Positions 34,467 to 42,510 of a stretch of DNA of 64,000 bases are shown in pieces. Numbering within the stretch: the first letter of the stretch is position 1; each line of letters opens with the position of its first letter. Origin of the DNA: Pseudolabrys sp. (GTDB taxonomy: Bacteria > Pseudomonadota > Alphaproteobacteria > Rhizobiales > Xanthobacteraceae); contig JAHBZF010000004.1 of NCBI GenBank assembly GCA_019635575.1, positions 1-64,000 of the forward strand, in the 5' to 3' direction. The notes beneath the pieces are model-generated. The model was not told the origin of the DNA and made no database searches. It saw only the letters and a program-made list of their open reading frames with translations. The position numbers and the translations under genes were made by a program.

Positions 34467-34801
34467 AGCTGGGTCCCTCACAGCGCGGGCCGGAGCTTGG
34501 CCCGCTCGGCGACAAGATCATCTTCGAGAACGAGCACATCCGCGTCTGGAGCATCAAGCTCGCGCCGGGCGATCGTCAGGCGTGGCATCAGCATCATCTG
34601 CCCTATCTCATCGTGCCGATGACCAAGGGCAAGAACATCATGTATTTCGAGGACGGCCGCGAGCGCGAGACGCTGGAAATGCCGGGCGAGGTGCTGTGGC
34701 GCGAGGCCGGCATTCCGCACGAGCTGCTTAACATCAGCGACTGGGAATACCGCAACGTCCTGATCGAGTTCAAAACCGCCAAGGCCGGCGGCGGTCACTG
34801 A
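34463..34801 (+). CDS. Small single-domain cupin
   Basis: The product has 112 residues, a bare cupin barrel. The metal motif region WHQHHLPYLIVPMTKGK gives H-x-H-H, and AGIPHELLNISDWEYRN gives the last His. It starts inside the amidohydrolase stop. Proteins of this size can be Fe(II) ring-cleavage enzymes, isomerases or regulators; I cannot choose. It closes the GntR-controlled operon and ends convergently with the TetR gene, with a hairpin spanning both stop codons. Confidence 0.85.
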   Translation: MKLGPSQRGPELGPLGDKIIFENEHIRVWSIKLAPGDRQAWHQHHLPYLIVPMTKGKNIMYFEDGRERETLEMPGEVLWREAGIPHELLNISDWEYRNVLIEFKTAKAGGGH

Positions 34802-34823
34802 CCTTTCGACGCTCCCGGTCAGT
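34797..34823. terminator. Hairpin over the convergent stop codons (cupin/TetR)
   Basis: ACTGACC (34797-34803) and GGTCAGT (34817-34823) form a perfect 7-bp stem with a 13-nt loop. The cupin stop (34799-34801) lies in one arm and the TetR stop (34819-34821) in the other. It could act as a bidirectional terminator or 3'-end stabiliser. No T-run on either side, so the call is modest. Confidence 0.45.
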
Positions 34824-35523
34824 TCTCGGACTGGCCGGTGAGCAGGGCGAAGCTCTCGCGCCAGCGCGTTTTGCGCGTCTGTCGCGGCTCGGGTTCGTGG
34901 ATCATCGCTTCGCCGAGCATCAATGAATAGAGAAGGCGCGCGCGCAGGCGCGTCTCGCTGCGGGCGAAACCGAGCGCGGCGAACTGCCGATACAGGAAGT
35001 CGAGTCGTCGGCGGTCGACTGCTTCGACCACACGCGCCACCTGCTCGTCCTGCAGCGCCCATTGCCGCACCGCCATCTCGGCGCGGAAATCGACCACGCC
35101 GGCATTGGCTTTGTTGAACAGCAATTCGAGTTTTGTGAGCGGCGCGTTCGGCGGCGTCTCCACCTCGTCGATGATCGCCTGCGTCTCTTTATATTGCCAA
35201 TGTTCGAGCATGGCGTCGCGCAACGCCGCGCTCGATTTGAAGTGCCAGTAGAACGAACCCTTGGTGATGCCGAGGCCGGTGCACAGGCGCTCGATCCGCA
35301 CCGCGTCCGGGCCATGTTCGCCCAGGATTGTCATGGCGTAGTCGATCCAGTCTTGCCGTGAGACCGATGCCGCGCCGGGTTTGGTTCCGGATTTGTGTCC
35401 GGAGCCTGTGCGGTCCTTGCCGTCTTCTTCTTTGCCGCCGGGCTTGCGCGTGGATTTTCGTGAGGTCGCGGCACGGAATGCCGGCGGGCGCGGTTGGATC
35501 TGGCGGGTGGGAGAGGTTGTCAT
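34819..35523 (-). CDS. TetR family transcriptional regulator with basic N-terminal tail
   Basis: The product has 234 residues. About 50 N-terminal residues are basic and low-complexity (SRKSTRKPGGKEEDGKDRTG), unusual in TetR proteins. The HTH is ILGEHGPDAVRIERLCTGLG and ITKGSFYWHFKSSAALRDAM. The C-terminal ligand domain is helical. It is divergent from the acyl-CoA dehydrogenase operon, whose promoter carries a 27-bp perfect palindrome. A repressor whose inducer is probably an acyl-CoA or aromatic intermediate of that operon is the natural reading (inference). The start ATG at 35523 may be replaced by an internal one after the tail. Confidence 0.92.
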   Translation of the reverse strand: MTTSPTRQIQPRPPAFRAATSRKSTRKPGGKEEDGKDRTGSGHKSGTKPGAASVSRQDWIDYAMTILGEHGPDAVRIERLCTGLGITKGSFYWHFKSSAALRDAMLEHWQYKETQAIIDEVETPPNAPLTKLELLFNKANAGVVDFRAEMAVRQWALQDEQVARVVEAVDRRRLDFLYRQFAALGFARSETRLRARLLYSLMLGEAMIHEPEPRQTRKTRWRESFALLTGQSEN

Positions 35524-35634
35524 GACGTCGACCAGGCTGGCTCTTTGCTATGGCACGATCCGCCGTTGCTGTCTCGCGCCGGTGGGCCGCGACGCGACCC
35601 TTCTGCTTATTCCGATAACCTTCGCCGGACGCCG

Positions 35635-35689
35635 TTGACCGCCGCCGCGGGGAACCGCTACACTCCATACCAAACCGAATGGTATGGAG
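35635..35689 (+). promoter_or_regulatory. Promoter and TetR operator for the acyl-CoA dehydrogenase operon
   Basis: TTGACC (35635-35640), 18-bp spacer and TACACT (35659-35664) form a plausible sigma-70 promoter. The operator CTCCATACCA-N7-TGGTATGGAG (35663-35689) is a perfect 10-bp dyad that begins at the end of the -10 and covers the expected start of transcription. Its right arm holds GGAG (35686-35689), the ribosome binding site of the GTG start at 35698. A bound TetR dimer would block RNA polymerase; the leader would be only about 26 nt. Confidence 0.8.
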
Positions 35690-35697
35690 CTAGCCCG

Positions 35698-36843
35698 GTG
35701 AAGTTTGGTATTCCGAGAACGGTCTACGGCGAGGAACACGAGATCCTGCGCGATTCCATCGCCCGGTTCCTGCGCGACGAGGTGTTGCCGGAATACGCCG
35801 CATGGGAGGAGGCGGGTGCGACGCCGGCTTCGATCTGGCGGCGGGCCGGCGAGATCGGTCTGCTCGGCACCAGCATTCCGGAAGCCTATGGCGGCGCGGG
35901 CGGCGACTTCCGCCACGACTCGATCGTGCTGGAGGAACTGGGCCGCTACGGCGTCGCCGCGCCGGCGTGGGACATGCACAGCTATATCATCGCGCCGTTC
36001 ATCATCATGTTCGGTACGGAGGCGCAGAAAAAGGCCTGGCTGCCGAAGATGGCGAGCGGCGAGATGATCTCCGCCATCGGCCTCACCGAGCCGGGCGGCG
36101 GCAGCGATCTCAAGGAGCTGCGCACGCGTGCCGTGCGCGACGGCGATCACTATGTGATCAACGGCGCCAAGACCTTCATCACCAACGGCCACATCGCCGA
36201 TCACGTGCTGCTCGCCACCAAGACCGCACCCGAACTGGGCGCCAAGGGCATCACGCTGTTCTGGCTCGATCTCAACTCGCCCGGCGTGCGCCGTGGCCGC
36301 AACCTGAAGAAGATCGGCAACAAGGCGCAGGACACCGCCGAACTGTTCTTCGAGGACGTGCGCGTGCCGGCCGCCAACATCGTCGGCGGCGAGAACGAGG
36401 GCTGGAAGGTGCTGATGCACGGGCTGGTCCGCGAGCGCCTGGTGGTCGCGGTGCGTTCGGTGGTGATCGCGGAAGCGGCGGTCGATCAGACGGTGGAGTA
36501 CACCAAGACGCGCAAGGCGTTCGGCAAGACCGTGTTCGATTTCCAGAACACCCAGTTCGAACTGGCCGAGATGGCGGCGGAGGTGGAGGCGGCGCGGCCG
36601 TTCGTCGATCGCTGCATCGAGCTGCACGCCGAGGACGCCTGCAACATGGACGTCGCCGCCAAGGCCAAGCTGTGGACCACCGATCTCGCCGATCGCGTGC
36701 TCGATCGCTGTCTGCAACTCCATGGCGGCTACGGCTATATGTGGGAATTCCCGATCGCGCGGGCCTGGGCCGATGCGCGCGTGCACCGCATCTATGCCGG
36801 GACGAACGAGGTGATGAAGTATATCATCGCGCGGAATCTGTAA
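35698..36843 (+). CDS. Acyl-CoA dehydrogenase family protein
   Basis: The product has 381 residues from the GTG at 35698 (VKFGIPRTVYGEEHEIL), set by GGAG eight bases before it; no ATG lies nearby in this frame. FAD and substrate segments are ISAIGLTEPGGGSDLKEL, FITNGHIADHVLL and LHGGYGYMWEFPIARAWADA. The C-terminal YAGTNEVMKYIIAR has Ala where medium-chain enzymes carry the catalytic Glu, as in long-chain and isovaleryl types whose base is in another helix. It introduces a double bond into a CoA thioester. It is the first gene of the TetR-controlled operon with the CoA ligase 25 bp downstream. Confidence 0.94.
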   Translation: MKFGIPRTVYGEEHEILRDSIARFLRDEVLPEYAAWEEAGATPASIWRRAGEIGLLGTSIPEAYGGAGGDFRHDSIVLEELGRYGVAAPAWDMHSYIIAPFIIMFGTEAQKKAWLPKMASGEMISAIGLTEPGGGSDLKELRTRAVRDGDHYVINGAKTFITNGHIADHVLLATKTAPELGAKGITLFWLDLNSPGVRRGRNLKKIGNKAQDTAELFFEDVRVPAANIVGGENEGWKVLMHGLVRERLVVAVRSVVIAEAAVDQTVEYTKTRKAFGKTVFDFQNTQFELAEMAAEVEAARPFVDRCIELHAEDACNMDVAAKAKLWTTDLADRVLDRCLQLHGGYGYMWEFPIARAWADARVHRIYAGTNEVMKYIIARNL

Positions 36844-36867
36844 CCGATCCCGCCCCGTTGTCCGCCG

Positions 36868-38427
36868 ATGTCCGACGTCTCGCCGCTCTCGCCTCCCAAT
36901 GCAACGCTGCCGGCACTGGTGGCGGCGGCCTGTCGCTGGCGCCATCACCAGCCGCTGCTGTGCGATGCGCAGTTGCGGCTGACCGGGCGTGACTGCACGG
37001 AGCGGCTGGCGCGGCTCGATATGGCGCTCGAAAAGCTCGGCGTCGGCAGCGGCACCACGGTGGCGATCCTCGCGGGTAGCGCGGTCGCGACCGCGCTCGT
37101 TCTGTTCGCCGTCTCGGCGCGCGGCGCCACCTGCTGTTTTCTGCACACCTACGAGCGTGAAGAGAACAATGCCGACGTGTTGCGCGCGATCGGTGCGCGG
37201 CTGCTGATCGCCGGCCCGCAGGATATCTATCGCGGCAAGGGCGAACGCATCGCCGCCGCGGCGGACATCGCGCTGGCGATGGTCGATGCGCAGGCGACCG
37301 GGCTCACCGTGCTGCGGCCGGGCGCGGTCGGCTCTGGCGCGCGGCGGCCGATCGGTGCGGACGACCCGGCGATGCTGCTGCTGTCGTCAGGCACCACCGG
37401 CAAGCCGAAAGTGGTGGTGCATACGCATCGCACGCTGGTGGCGGTTGCCGGCGCCGGCACGCCGATCTACGGCCGCTGCACGGAGGATGATCGCATCGCG
37501 GTCGGCATGCAGCCGTCGTTTGCGGCGTGGATCTTCACCATGCTGCCGTTCTTCACCGCGCGAGCGCTGATCGTCTTTTCCGAATGGACCAATGCGGACG
37601 ATTATCTGGCGCTGCTGGCGCGCGAGCGCATCACCATGGCCGCGCTGGTGCCGACCGTGTGGCGTATGGTGCTTGCCGCCGGCCCGGAGGCATACGATCT
37701 CGCCGCGTTGCAGGTGGCGTTCTTCTCCGGCGAACCCGGTTCGCAGTCGTTGGTCGAGGCGCTCGCGCGGATCGCGCCCGATGTGCGCACCGCTTATCTC
37801 GCGTCGGAGATCGGCTGCGCCTGCGGCATTGCCGCGGGGCTCGATGTTTTGCGGCAGCCGGGCAAGGCCGCCTGCGTCGGCCGGCCGGTGCCGGGTGGAG
37901 ACGTGCGGCTGATCGATCCGGAAAGCGCGACATTGCGCGACGTTGCGCCAGGCGAGACCGGCGAGATCGCGGTGCGCGGTCCGTCGCTGGCGCTGGGCTA
38001 CTGGAACAATGAGCCGCTGACGGCGGCGCGGTTCGGTGACGGCTGGTGGCGCAGCGGCGATCTCGGCCAGATCGACGCGGACGGCTATGTCTTCGTCAAG
38101 GGCCGGCTCGACAACCGCATCAACAGCGGCGGCATCAAGATCCACGCTGAAGAGGTGGAGGCGGTGCTGCTCTCGCATCCGCAAATCGCCATGGCGGCAG
38201 TGGTCGGTGAACCGGACGAACAATGGGGCGAGCGCGTCGTTGCCCATGTTGTGGCGCGCAACGGCTCCCTGACTGTCGATGCGGTGCTCGCGCATTGCGC
38301 CGGCGGCACGCTGTCGTCGCGCAAAATCCCGAAGGCCGTCTATTTCCACGACCGGCTGCCGACCGGTCCGACCAACAAGCTGCTGCGTCAGGCGTTGCGG
38401 CAGAAAGGGCGTTCCGATGCTCAATGA
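36868..38427 (+). CDS. AMP-dependent acyl-CoA ligase (benzoate-CoA ligase-like)
   Basis: The product has 519 residues. The ATP motif is LLLSSGTTGKPKVVVHTHR, the acyl core GYWNNEPLTAARFGDGWWRS, the hinge region GDLGQIDADGYVFVKGRLDN and the catalytic C-terminal lysine is in LPTGPTNKLLRQAL. It fits the benzoate/aminobenzoate-CoA ligase branch. It activates an aromatic or heteroaromatic acid or its side chain to the CoA thioester that the adjacent acyl-CoA dehydrogenase could oxidise. Its 3' end overlaps the NicX-like gene by 11 bp, so they are coupled. The substrate is unknown. Confidence 0.93.
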   Translation: MSDVSPLSPPNATLPALVAAACRWRHHQPLLCDAQLRLTGRDCTERLARLDMALEKLGVGSGTTVAILAGSAVATALVLFAVSARGATCCFLHTYEREENNADVLRAIGARLLIAGPQDIYRGKGERIAAAADIALAMVDAQATGLTVLRPGAVGSGARRPIGADDPAMLLLSSGTTGKPKVVVHTHRTLVAVAGAGTPIYGRCTEDDRIAVGMQPSFAAWIFTMLPFFTARALIVFSEWTNADDYLALLARERITMAALVPTVWRMVLAAGPEAYDLAALQVAFFSGEPGSQSLVEALARIAPDVRTAYLASEIGCACGIAAGLDVLRQPGKAACVGRPVPGGDVRLIDPESATLRDVAPGETGEIAVRGPSLALGYWNNEPLTAARFGDGWWRSGDLGQIDADGYVFVKGRLDNRINSGGIKIHAEEVEAVLLSHPQIAMAAVVGEPDEQWGERVVAHVVARNGSLTVDAVLAHCAGGTLSSRKIPKAVYFHDRLPTGPTNKLLRQALRQKGRSDAQ

Positions 38428-39463
38428 CCGGATCGAGGAGCGCTGGATCGCGGCGTTCGTCCGCGTGTTCCAGCTTTGCAAGATCGCGCCGGGCGATCAG
38501 GTGGCGATGCTTGCGGAGACGCAGTCGCGCGCGCTGAACATCCAGCTTGCCGAATTGGCGTTGCAGCGGATCGGCGCGCGGCCGTTCCTGCTCCAGGTGC
38601 CGACGCCGGCGCAGACCATCCGCGTGCCGGTGCGCTCCACCGGCGCGAGCGCGGCGATCGCCGGCCAGCGGCCGGTAATCGAGGCGATGAAAGCCTGTCC
38701 GGTGGTGATCGATCTCACCGTCGAAGGTTTGATGCACGCGCCGGAGACCCGCGAAATCCTCAAGGCCGGCACGCGTATCCTCAACATCAGCAACGAGCAT
38801 CCGGATGCGCTGGAGCGTCTGGTGCCGGACGAAGAGATCAAGCAGCGCTGCCTGCGCGCGCGCGAACTGTGCAAGGGTGCGAAGCGGATGACGGTGACGT
38901 CCGCTGCGGGAACGAAGCTCGATGTCGATCTCGGTGGCGCTGTGCATGTGCCGATCTGGGGTTTCACCGACAAGCCCGGCACGCTGGCGCACTGGCCGGG
39001 CGGACTGATCGTCAATTTCCCGCGTGCGGGCACCGTCAACGGCACGCTGGTGCTCGACGCCGGTGACATCAACCTCACGTTCAAGCGCTACCTGGAATCG
39101 CCGGTGACGCTGACGCTCGACAACGATTTCGTCACCGACATCAAGGGGCACGGCACCGACGCCGAACTGATGCGGCGCTATCTCGCCGTCTGGAATGATA
39201 AGAACGCCTATGCGGTTTCCCATGTGGGTATCGGGCTGCATCCCGATGCGCGCTACGAGTCGCTGACCATGTACGATCAGCGCGATACCAACGGCACGGA
39301 AATCCGCGCCTATGCCGGTAATTTCCTGTTTTCGACCGGCGCCAATGAATTCGCCGACCGCTTCACGCTCGGCCATTTCGATATTCCGGTGCGCGGCTGC
39401 ACCATTGCTGTTGACGATAGGGTGCTGGTGCGCGACGGCGCGCTGACGGACCTCCTGCCATGA
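38417..39463 (+). CDS. nicX: 2,5-dihydroxypyridine 5,6-dioxygenase-like protein (NicX family)
   Basis: The product has 348 residues; Pseudomonas putida NicX has about 350. Iron ligands of NicX (His265, His318, Asp320) are matched by His269 in SHVGIGLHPDARY and by His320 and Asp322 in TLGHFDIPVRGC. The proposed base His105 matches His107 in EGLMHAPETRE. Other family segments are GTEIRAYAGNFLFSTGAN and GLIVNFPRAGTVNGT. NicX opens 2,5-dihydroxypyridine to N-formylmaleamate using Fe(II). Start ATG at 38417 overlaps the ligase gene; the hydrolase start overlaps its stop. Its true substrate may be a related ring, since the operon also encodes acyl-CoA enzymes. Confidence 0.8.
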   Translation: MLNDRIEERWIAAFVRVFQLCKIAPGDQVAMLAETQSRALNIQLAELALQRIGARPFLLQVPTPAQTIRVPVRSTGASAAIAGQRPVIEAMKACPVVIDLTVEGLMHAPETREILKAGTRILNISNEHPDALERLVPDEEIKQRCLRARELCKGAKRMTVTSAAGTKLDVDLGGAVHVPIWGFTDKPGTLAHWPGGLIVNFPRAGTVNGTLVLDAGDINLTFKRYLESPVTLTLDNDFVTDIKGHGTDAELMRRYLAVWNDKNAYAVSHVGIGLHPDARYESLTMYDQRDTNGTEIRAYAGNFLFSTGANEFADRFTLGHFDIPVRGCTIAVDDRVLVRDGALTDLLP

Positions 39464-40236
39464 CCTCTTCCATGGAGTCATTGGCTATCAAGTTGCGGGG
39501 GCAGGGACGCGATCTCGTATTTCTGCACGGCCTCGGCGGCAGCAGCGAGAGCTGGAATCCGCAACTTGAAGCGCTCGGCAACGGCTTCCGCTGTCTCGCC
39601 GTCGACCTGCCGGGTTATGGCGGTTCGCCTCCGACAGACCCGATGACCTTCGCCGCCTGGGCCGATGCGCTCGCCGCGACGTTTGATGCGTTTGCCGTGC
39701 GCGATCCGGTGGTGATCGGCCATTCGCTCGGCGGCATGCTGGCGCAGGAATTCGTCGCGCGTTACCCGGCGAAGGTCGGCAAGCTCGTTCTGTCCTGCAC
39801 CAGCCCGGCATTCGGAAAGGCCGACGGCGATTTTCAGAAGCAGTTTGTCGCGCAACGCCTGCGCGCGCTGGTCGCCGGCGGCACCATGAAGGACGTGGCG
39901 GAGGAATCGGTGCCGGCGCTGTTCGGCCCGTCCGCGCCGCGCGAGGCGATCGTTGCCGCGACGGCGACCATGGCGGTGGTGCCGGAGCCGACTTATCGCG
40001 CCGCGCTCGACTGTCTCGTCTCGTTCGACCGCCGCGCATCGCTTGCCGCGATCAACGTTCCGGTGTTGCTGTTGTCGGCCGAGCACGACAAGGCCGCGCC
40101 GCCGGTCGTGATGACGCGCATGGCAGAGAAGATTCCGCATGCGCGCCACGTCTCGTTCGACGGGCTCGGGCACCTGCCGAACATCGAGGCGCCCGCGCGC
40201 TTCAACCGCGAGATCGCGGCGTTCGCCGCCGGCTGA
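39460..40236 (+). CDS. Alpha/beta hydrolase (possible N-formylmaleamate deformylase, NicD-like)
   Basis: The product has 258 residues, close to NicD (about 266). The nucleophile elbow is VIGHSLGGMLAQEF with Ser89, the acid is Asp210 in LLSAEHDKAAPP and the base His238 in FDGLGHLPNIEAP. The oxyanion segment is FLHGLGGSSESW. It begins inside the stop of the NicX-like gene. In nicotinate catabolism NicD removes formate from the NicX product, so pairing is suggestive; the fold is also shared by enol-lactonases and C-C hydrolases. It ends the operon, with a hairpin over its stop codon. Confidence 0.85.
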   Translation: MTSSMESLAIKLRGQGRDLVFLHGLGGSSESWNPQLEALGNGFRCLAVDLPGYGGSPPTDPMTFAAWADALAATFDAFAVRDPVVIGHSLGGMLAQEFVARYPAKVGKLVLSCTSPAFGKADGDFQKQFVAQRLRALVAGGTMKDVAEESVPALFGPSAPREAIVAATATMAVVPEPTYRAALDCLVSFDRRASLAAINVPVLLLSAEHDKAAPPVVMTRMAEKIPHARHVSFDGLGHLPNIEAPARFNREIAAFAAG

Positions 40237-40255
40237 CGGTCAGGCGACCGTCAGC
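40232..40255. terminator. Hairpin over the convergent stop codons (hydrolase/quinone oxidoreductase)
   Basis: GCTGACGGT (40232-40240) and ACCGTCAGC (40247-40255) form a perfect 9-bp stem with 6-nt loop CAGGCG. The hydrolase TGA (40234-40236) lies in the left arm; the quinone oxidoreductase stop (40240-40242) is at the loop edge. It is a likely bidirectional 3'-end hairpin, without T-run. Confidence 0.5.
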
Positions 40256-41214
40256 ACGATCTTGCCGATATGCGCCGATGATTCCATCAGCTTGTGCGCG
40301 TCCATCGCCTGTTCCAGCGGGAAGGTGCGATAGATCACCGGCTTGATCTTGCCGGCCTCGATCAGCGGCCAGACCTTCTCGCGCAACTGCTGCGCGATTG
40401 CCGCCTTGAACGGCACCGGCCGGGCGCGCAGCGTCGAGCCGGTGATGCTGAGGCGCTTGCGCATCACCGTCATGATGTCGAACTTCGCCTCCGGCCCGTC
40501 GAGGAAGGCGATCAGCACGATGCGGCCGTCATCGGCGGCGCAGGCCACCTCGCGCGCCACATAGCTGCCGCCGACCATGTCGAGCGTCACGTTGACGCCC
40601 TTCTTGCTGGTCAGTTGCTTGATGACCTCGACGAAATCCTCGGTGCGGTAGTTGATCGCCTTGTCGGCGCCAAGCGATTCGCAGGCGCGGCATTTCTCGT
40701 CGTTGCCGGCAGTGACATAGACCGTGTTGCCGAGCGCCTTGGCGATCTGGATCGCGGTGACGCCGATCCCGGACGAGCCACCCTGTACCAGCAGACTTTC
40801 GCCGGCGGCGAGCCTGCCACGATCGAACACATTGCTCCACACCGTGAAGAACGTTTCCGGCAGCGAGGCCGCCTCGACATCGCTCAAGCCTTTCGGGACC
40901 GGCAGGCATTGCGCGGCGGGCGCGACGCAGTAGTCGGCATAGCCGCCGCCGGTCACGAGGGCGCACACCCTGTCGCCGGCTTTGAGCGTCTTCACCGACG
41001 CACCGACACGCTCGACCACGCCGGCGATCTCGAGGCCGGGAATGTCGCTGGCGCCGGGCGGCGGCGGATAGACGCCGTGGCGTTGTGCGACGTCCGGCCG
41101 GTTGACGCCGGCGGCGGTGACGCGGATCAGTACATCGTCCGCGCCCGGCTCGGGCATCGGCCGTCGGGTCAGCGTGAGGGTTTTGGAGGCGATCTCCATC
41201 GCGCGCATGGTCAT
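40240..41214 (-). CDS. NAD(P)H-quinone oxidoreductase, MDR superfamily
   Basis: The product has 324 residues. It opens with PMPEPGADDVLIRVTAAGVN and RPDVAQRHGVYPPPPGASDI, the pattern of zeta-crystallin/PIG3-type quinone oxidoreductases; zinc-ligand cysteines of alcohol dehydrogenases are absent. The NADPH motif is LVQGGSSGIGVTAIQIA. It reduces quinones or enoyl-type substrates. It lies downstream of the PaaK-like ligase and GntR gene on the same strand with a 48-bp gap, and may be in one transcript with them. Confidence 0.92.
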   Translation of the reverse strand: MTMRAMEIASKTLTLTRRPMPEPGADDVLIRVTAAGVNRPDVAQRHGVYPPPPGASDIPGLEIAGVVERVGASVKTLKAGDRVCALVTGGGYADYCVAPAAQCLPVPKGLSDVEAASLPETFFTVWSNVFDRGRLAAGESLLVQGGSSGIGVTAIQIAKALGNTVYVTAGNDEKCRACESLGADKAINYRTEDFVEVIKQLTSKKGVNVTLDMVGGSYVAREVACAADDGRIVLIAFLDGPEAKFDIMTVMRKRLSITGSTLRARPVPFKAAIAQQLREKVWPLIEAGKIKPVIYRTFPLEQAMDAHKLMESSAHIGKIVLTVA

Positions 41215-41262
41215 GGTGGTGTGGTTCCGGTTTCTCGTTCCGTCGTGACGATCAGTTTCTTT

Positions 41263-42510
41263 TTAAAGCCGGCGCAATCGCCGGGATTTCATGCCGTAGC
41301 GCGGCAAAGTGAGTGGTGGCAGCAGCGTGATGTCGCAGTCGATCCCGCATCGGGCGGCAAGCGCCGCATGCAGCCGATGCTGTAAACCGTCGAGATCGGT
41401 GGCGTCGAGCCCGTATTCGGCGCGCAACGCCAGCCGCGCGTCGGCCGTGTGATAAAGGAGTTCAAACGCCAGCGTGAGATCGGGATAAAGCCCGGCGATC
41501 ACGGCCTGAACGTCGGCCGGCAGCACGCGCCGTCCGCCAATGGCCACGGCGTCCTCGACGCGGCCGCGGCAGACGAGGCGCGGCGAGACGCGCCCGCACG
41601 GACACGGGCCGAGATGCAGGTGCACGATGTCACGGGTGCGCAGCCGCACCACCGGCGTGCAGTCACGGGTGAGATGCGTGGCGATCAGTTCGCCCTCCGC
41701 GCCGTCGCGCCAGCCGATCGCTGCACCGGTCTCGGGATCGGCGAGTTCGAGCAGCAGATCGTCCTCCGCCACCAGATGATTGCCGGGCGAGTGCCCGCAC
41801 ATGGCGGCATAGACCGGCAGCAGGTCGGCGTTGCCGAGCGCCTCTCGCGCCGGCGCGCCCATGCGCTGTTCGATGATCCGCCGCAATTCCGGAATGCTGC
41901 CGCCAGGCTCCGCGCCGAGCAGGATGCCGCGCAGGCTAGGAATTCCGGCTTCGGACTGCGGCACGTCGTCGAGCAGGTGGATGATGTAGGACGGCGTGCA
42001 GAGGATGAACTGCGCATGGCAGTCGTTGGCGAGGCGGATGAGCTTGCGCGGTTCGCCGGGGCCGGCCGGCACGACCGTCGCGCCGAGCCGCTGCAGCGCC
42101 GCCACCACCGGCACGCCGCCGGTGAACATGCCGAAGCCGAGCGCGTCGATGACGACCGCGCCCTCGCTGACGCCGTTAATGGCGAAACACCGGCTGGCGA
42201 TCTCGACCCAGGTCTCCCAGTCGCGCGCGGTGAGGCCGACATAATGCGGCGCGGCCGCCGTGCCGGAGGACGACAGGATCAGCCGCACATCGGTCATCGC
42301 CGTCGCGGCATGCGCGCCGAGCGGCGGCATCTCGCTCTGGCTGGCGCGCAACTCGGCCAAGTCGGTCATCGGCCAGTCGCGGATCGTCATGCCGTTGCCG
42401 ATCCGGCCGGGATCGAGGCCGGCGAGTTTGCGGGCGTAGAACGGCGAATCCGATGTCAGGCGGTGCAATTGCGCACGTAACGCCGGCAGCGGATCGCGCG
42501 CCGCGAGCAT
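41263..42510 (-). CDS. Phenylacetate-CoA ligase-like (PaaK family) AMP-forming ligase
   Basis: The product has 415 residues. PaaK-family pieces are LRAQLHRLTSDSPFYARKLA, the ATP motif LILSSSGTAAAPHYVGLT, the ELIATHLTRDCTPVVRLRTR hinge and HLHLGPCPCGRVSPRL, with the paired cysteines seen in PaaK. The end LPRYGMKSRRLRRL carries the C-terminal lysine. The conserved acyl-binding Tyr/Glu region reads ALGNADLLPVYAAMCGH, different from PaaK, so the acid is probably not phenylacetate. Its start shares one base with the GntR stop, so the two are coupled. Confidence 0.88.
   Translation of the reverse strand: MLAARDPLPALRAQLHRLTSDSPFYARKLAGLDPGRIGNGMTIRDWPMTDLAELRASQSEMPPLGAHAATAMTDVRLILSSSGTAAAPHYVGLTARDWETWVEIASRCFAINGVSEGAVVIDALGFGMFTGGVPVVAALQRLGATVVPAGPGEPRKLIRLANDCHAQFILCTPSYIIHLLDDVPQSEAGIPSLRGILLGAEPGGSIPELRRIIEQRMGAPAREALGNADLLPVYAAMCGHSPGNHLVAEDDLLLELADPETGAAIGWRDGAEGELIATHLTRDCTPVVRLRTRDIVHLHLGPCPCGRVSPRLVCRGRVEDAVAIGGRRVLPADVQAVIAGLYPDLTLAFELLYHTADARLALRAEYGLDATDLDGLQHRLHAALAARCGIDCDITLLPPLTLPRYGMKSRRLRRL

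Noticed and set aside
38417..39463. Leucyl aminopeptidase (M29) annotation
   Set aside because: The iron-ligand pattern and the GHFD segment fit NicX better than aminopeptidase metal sites.
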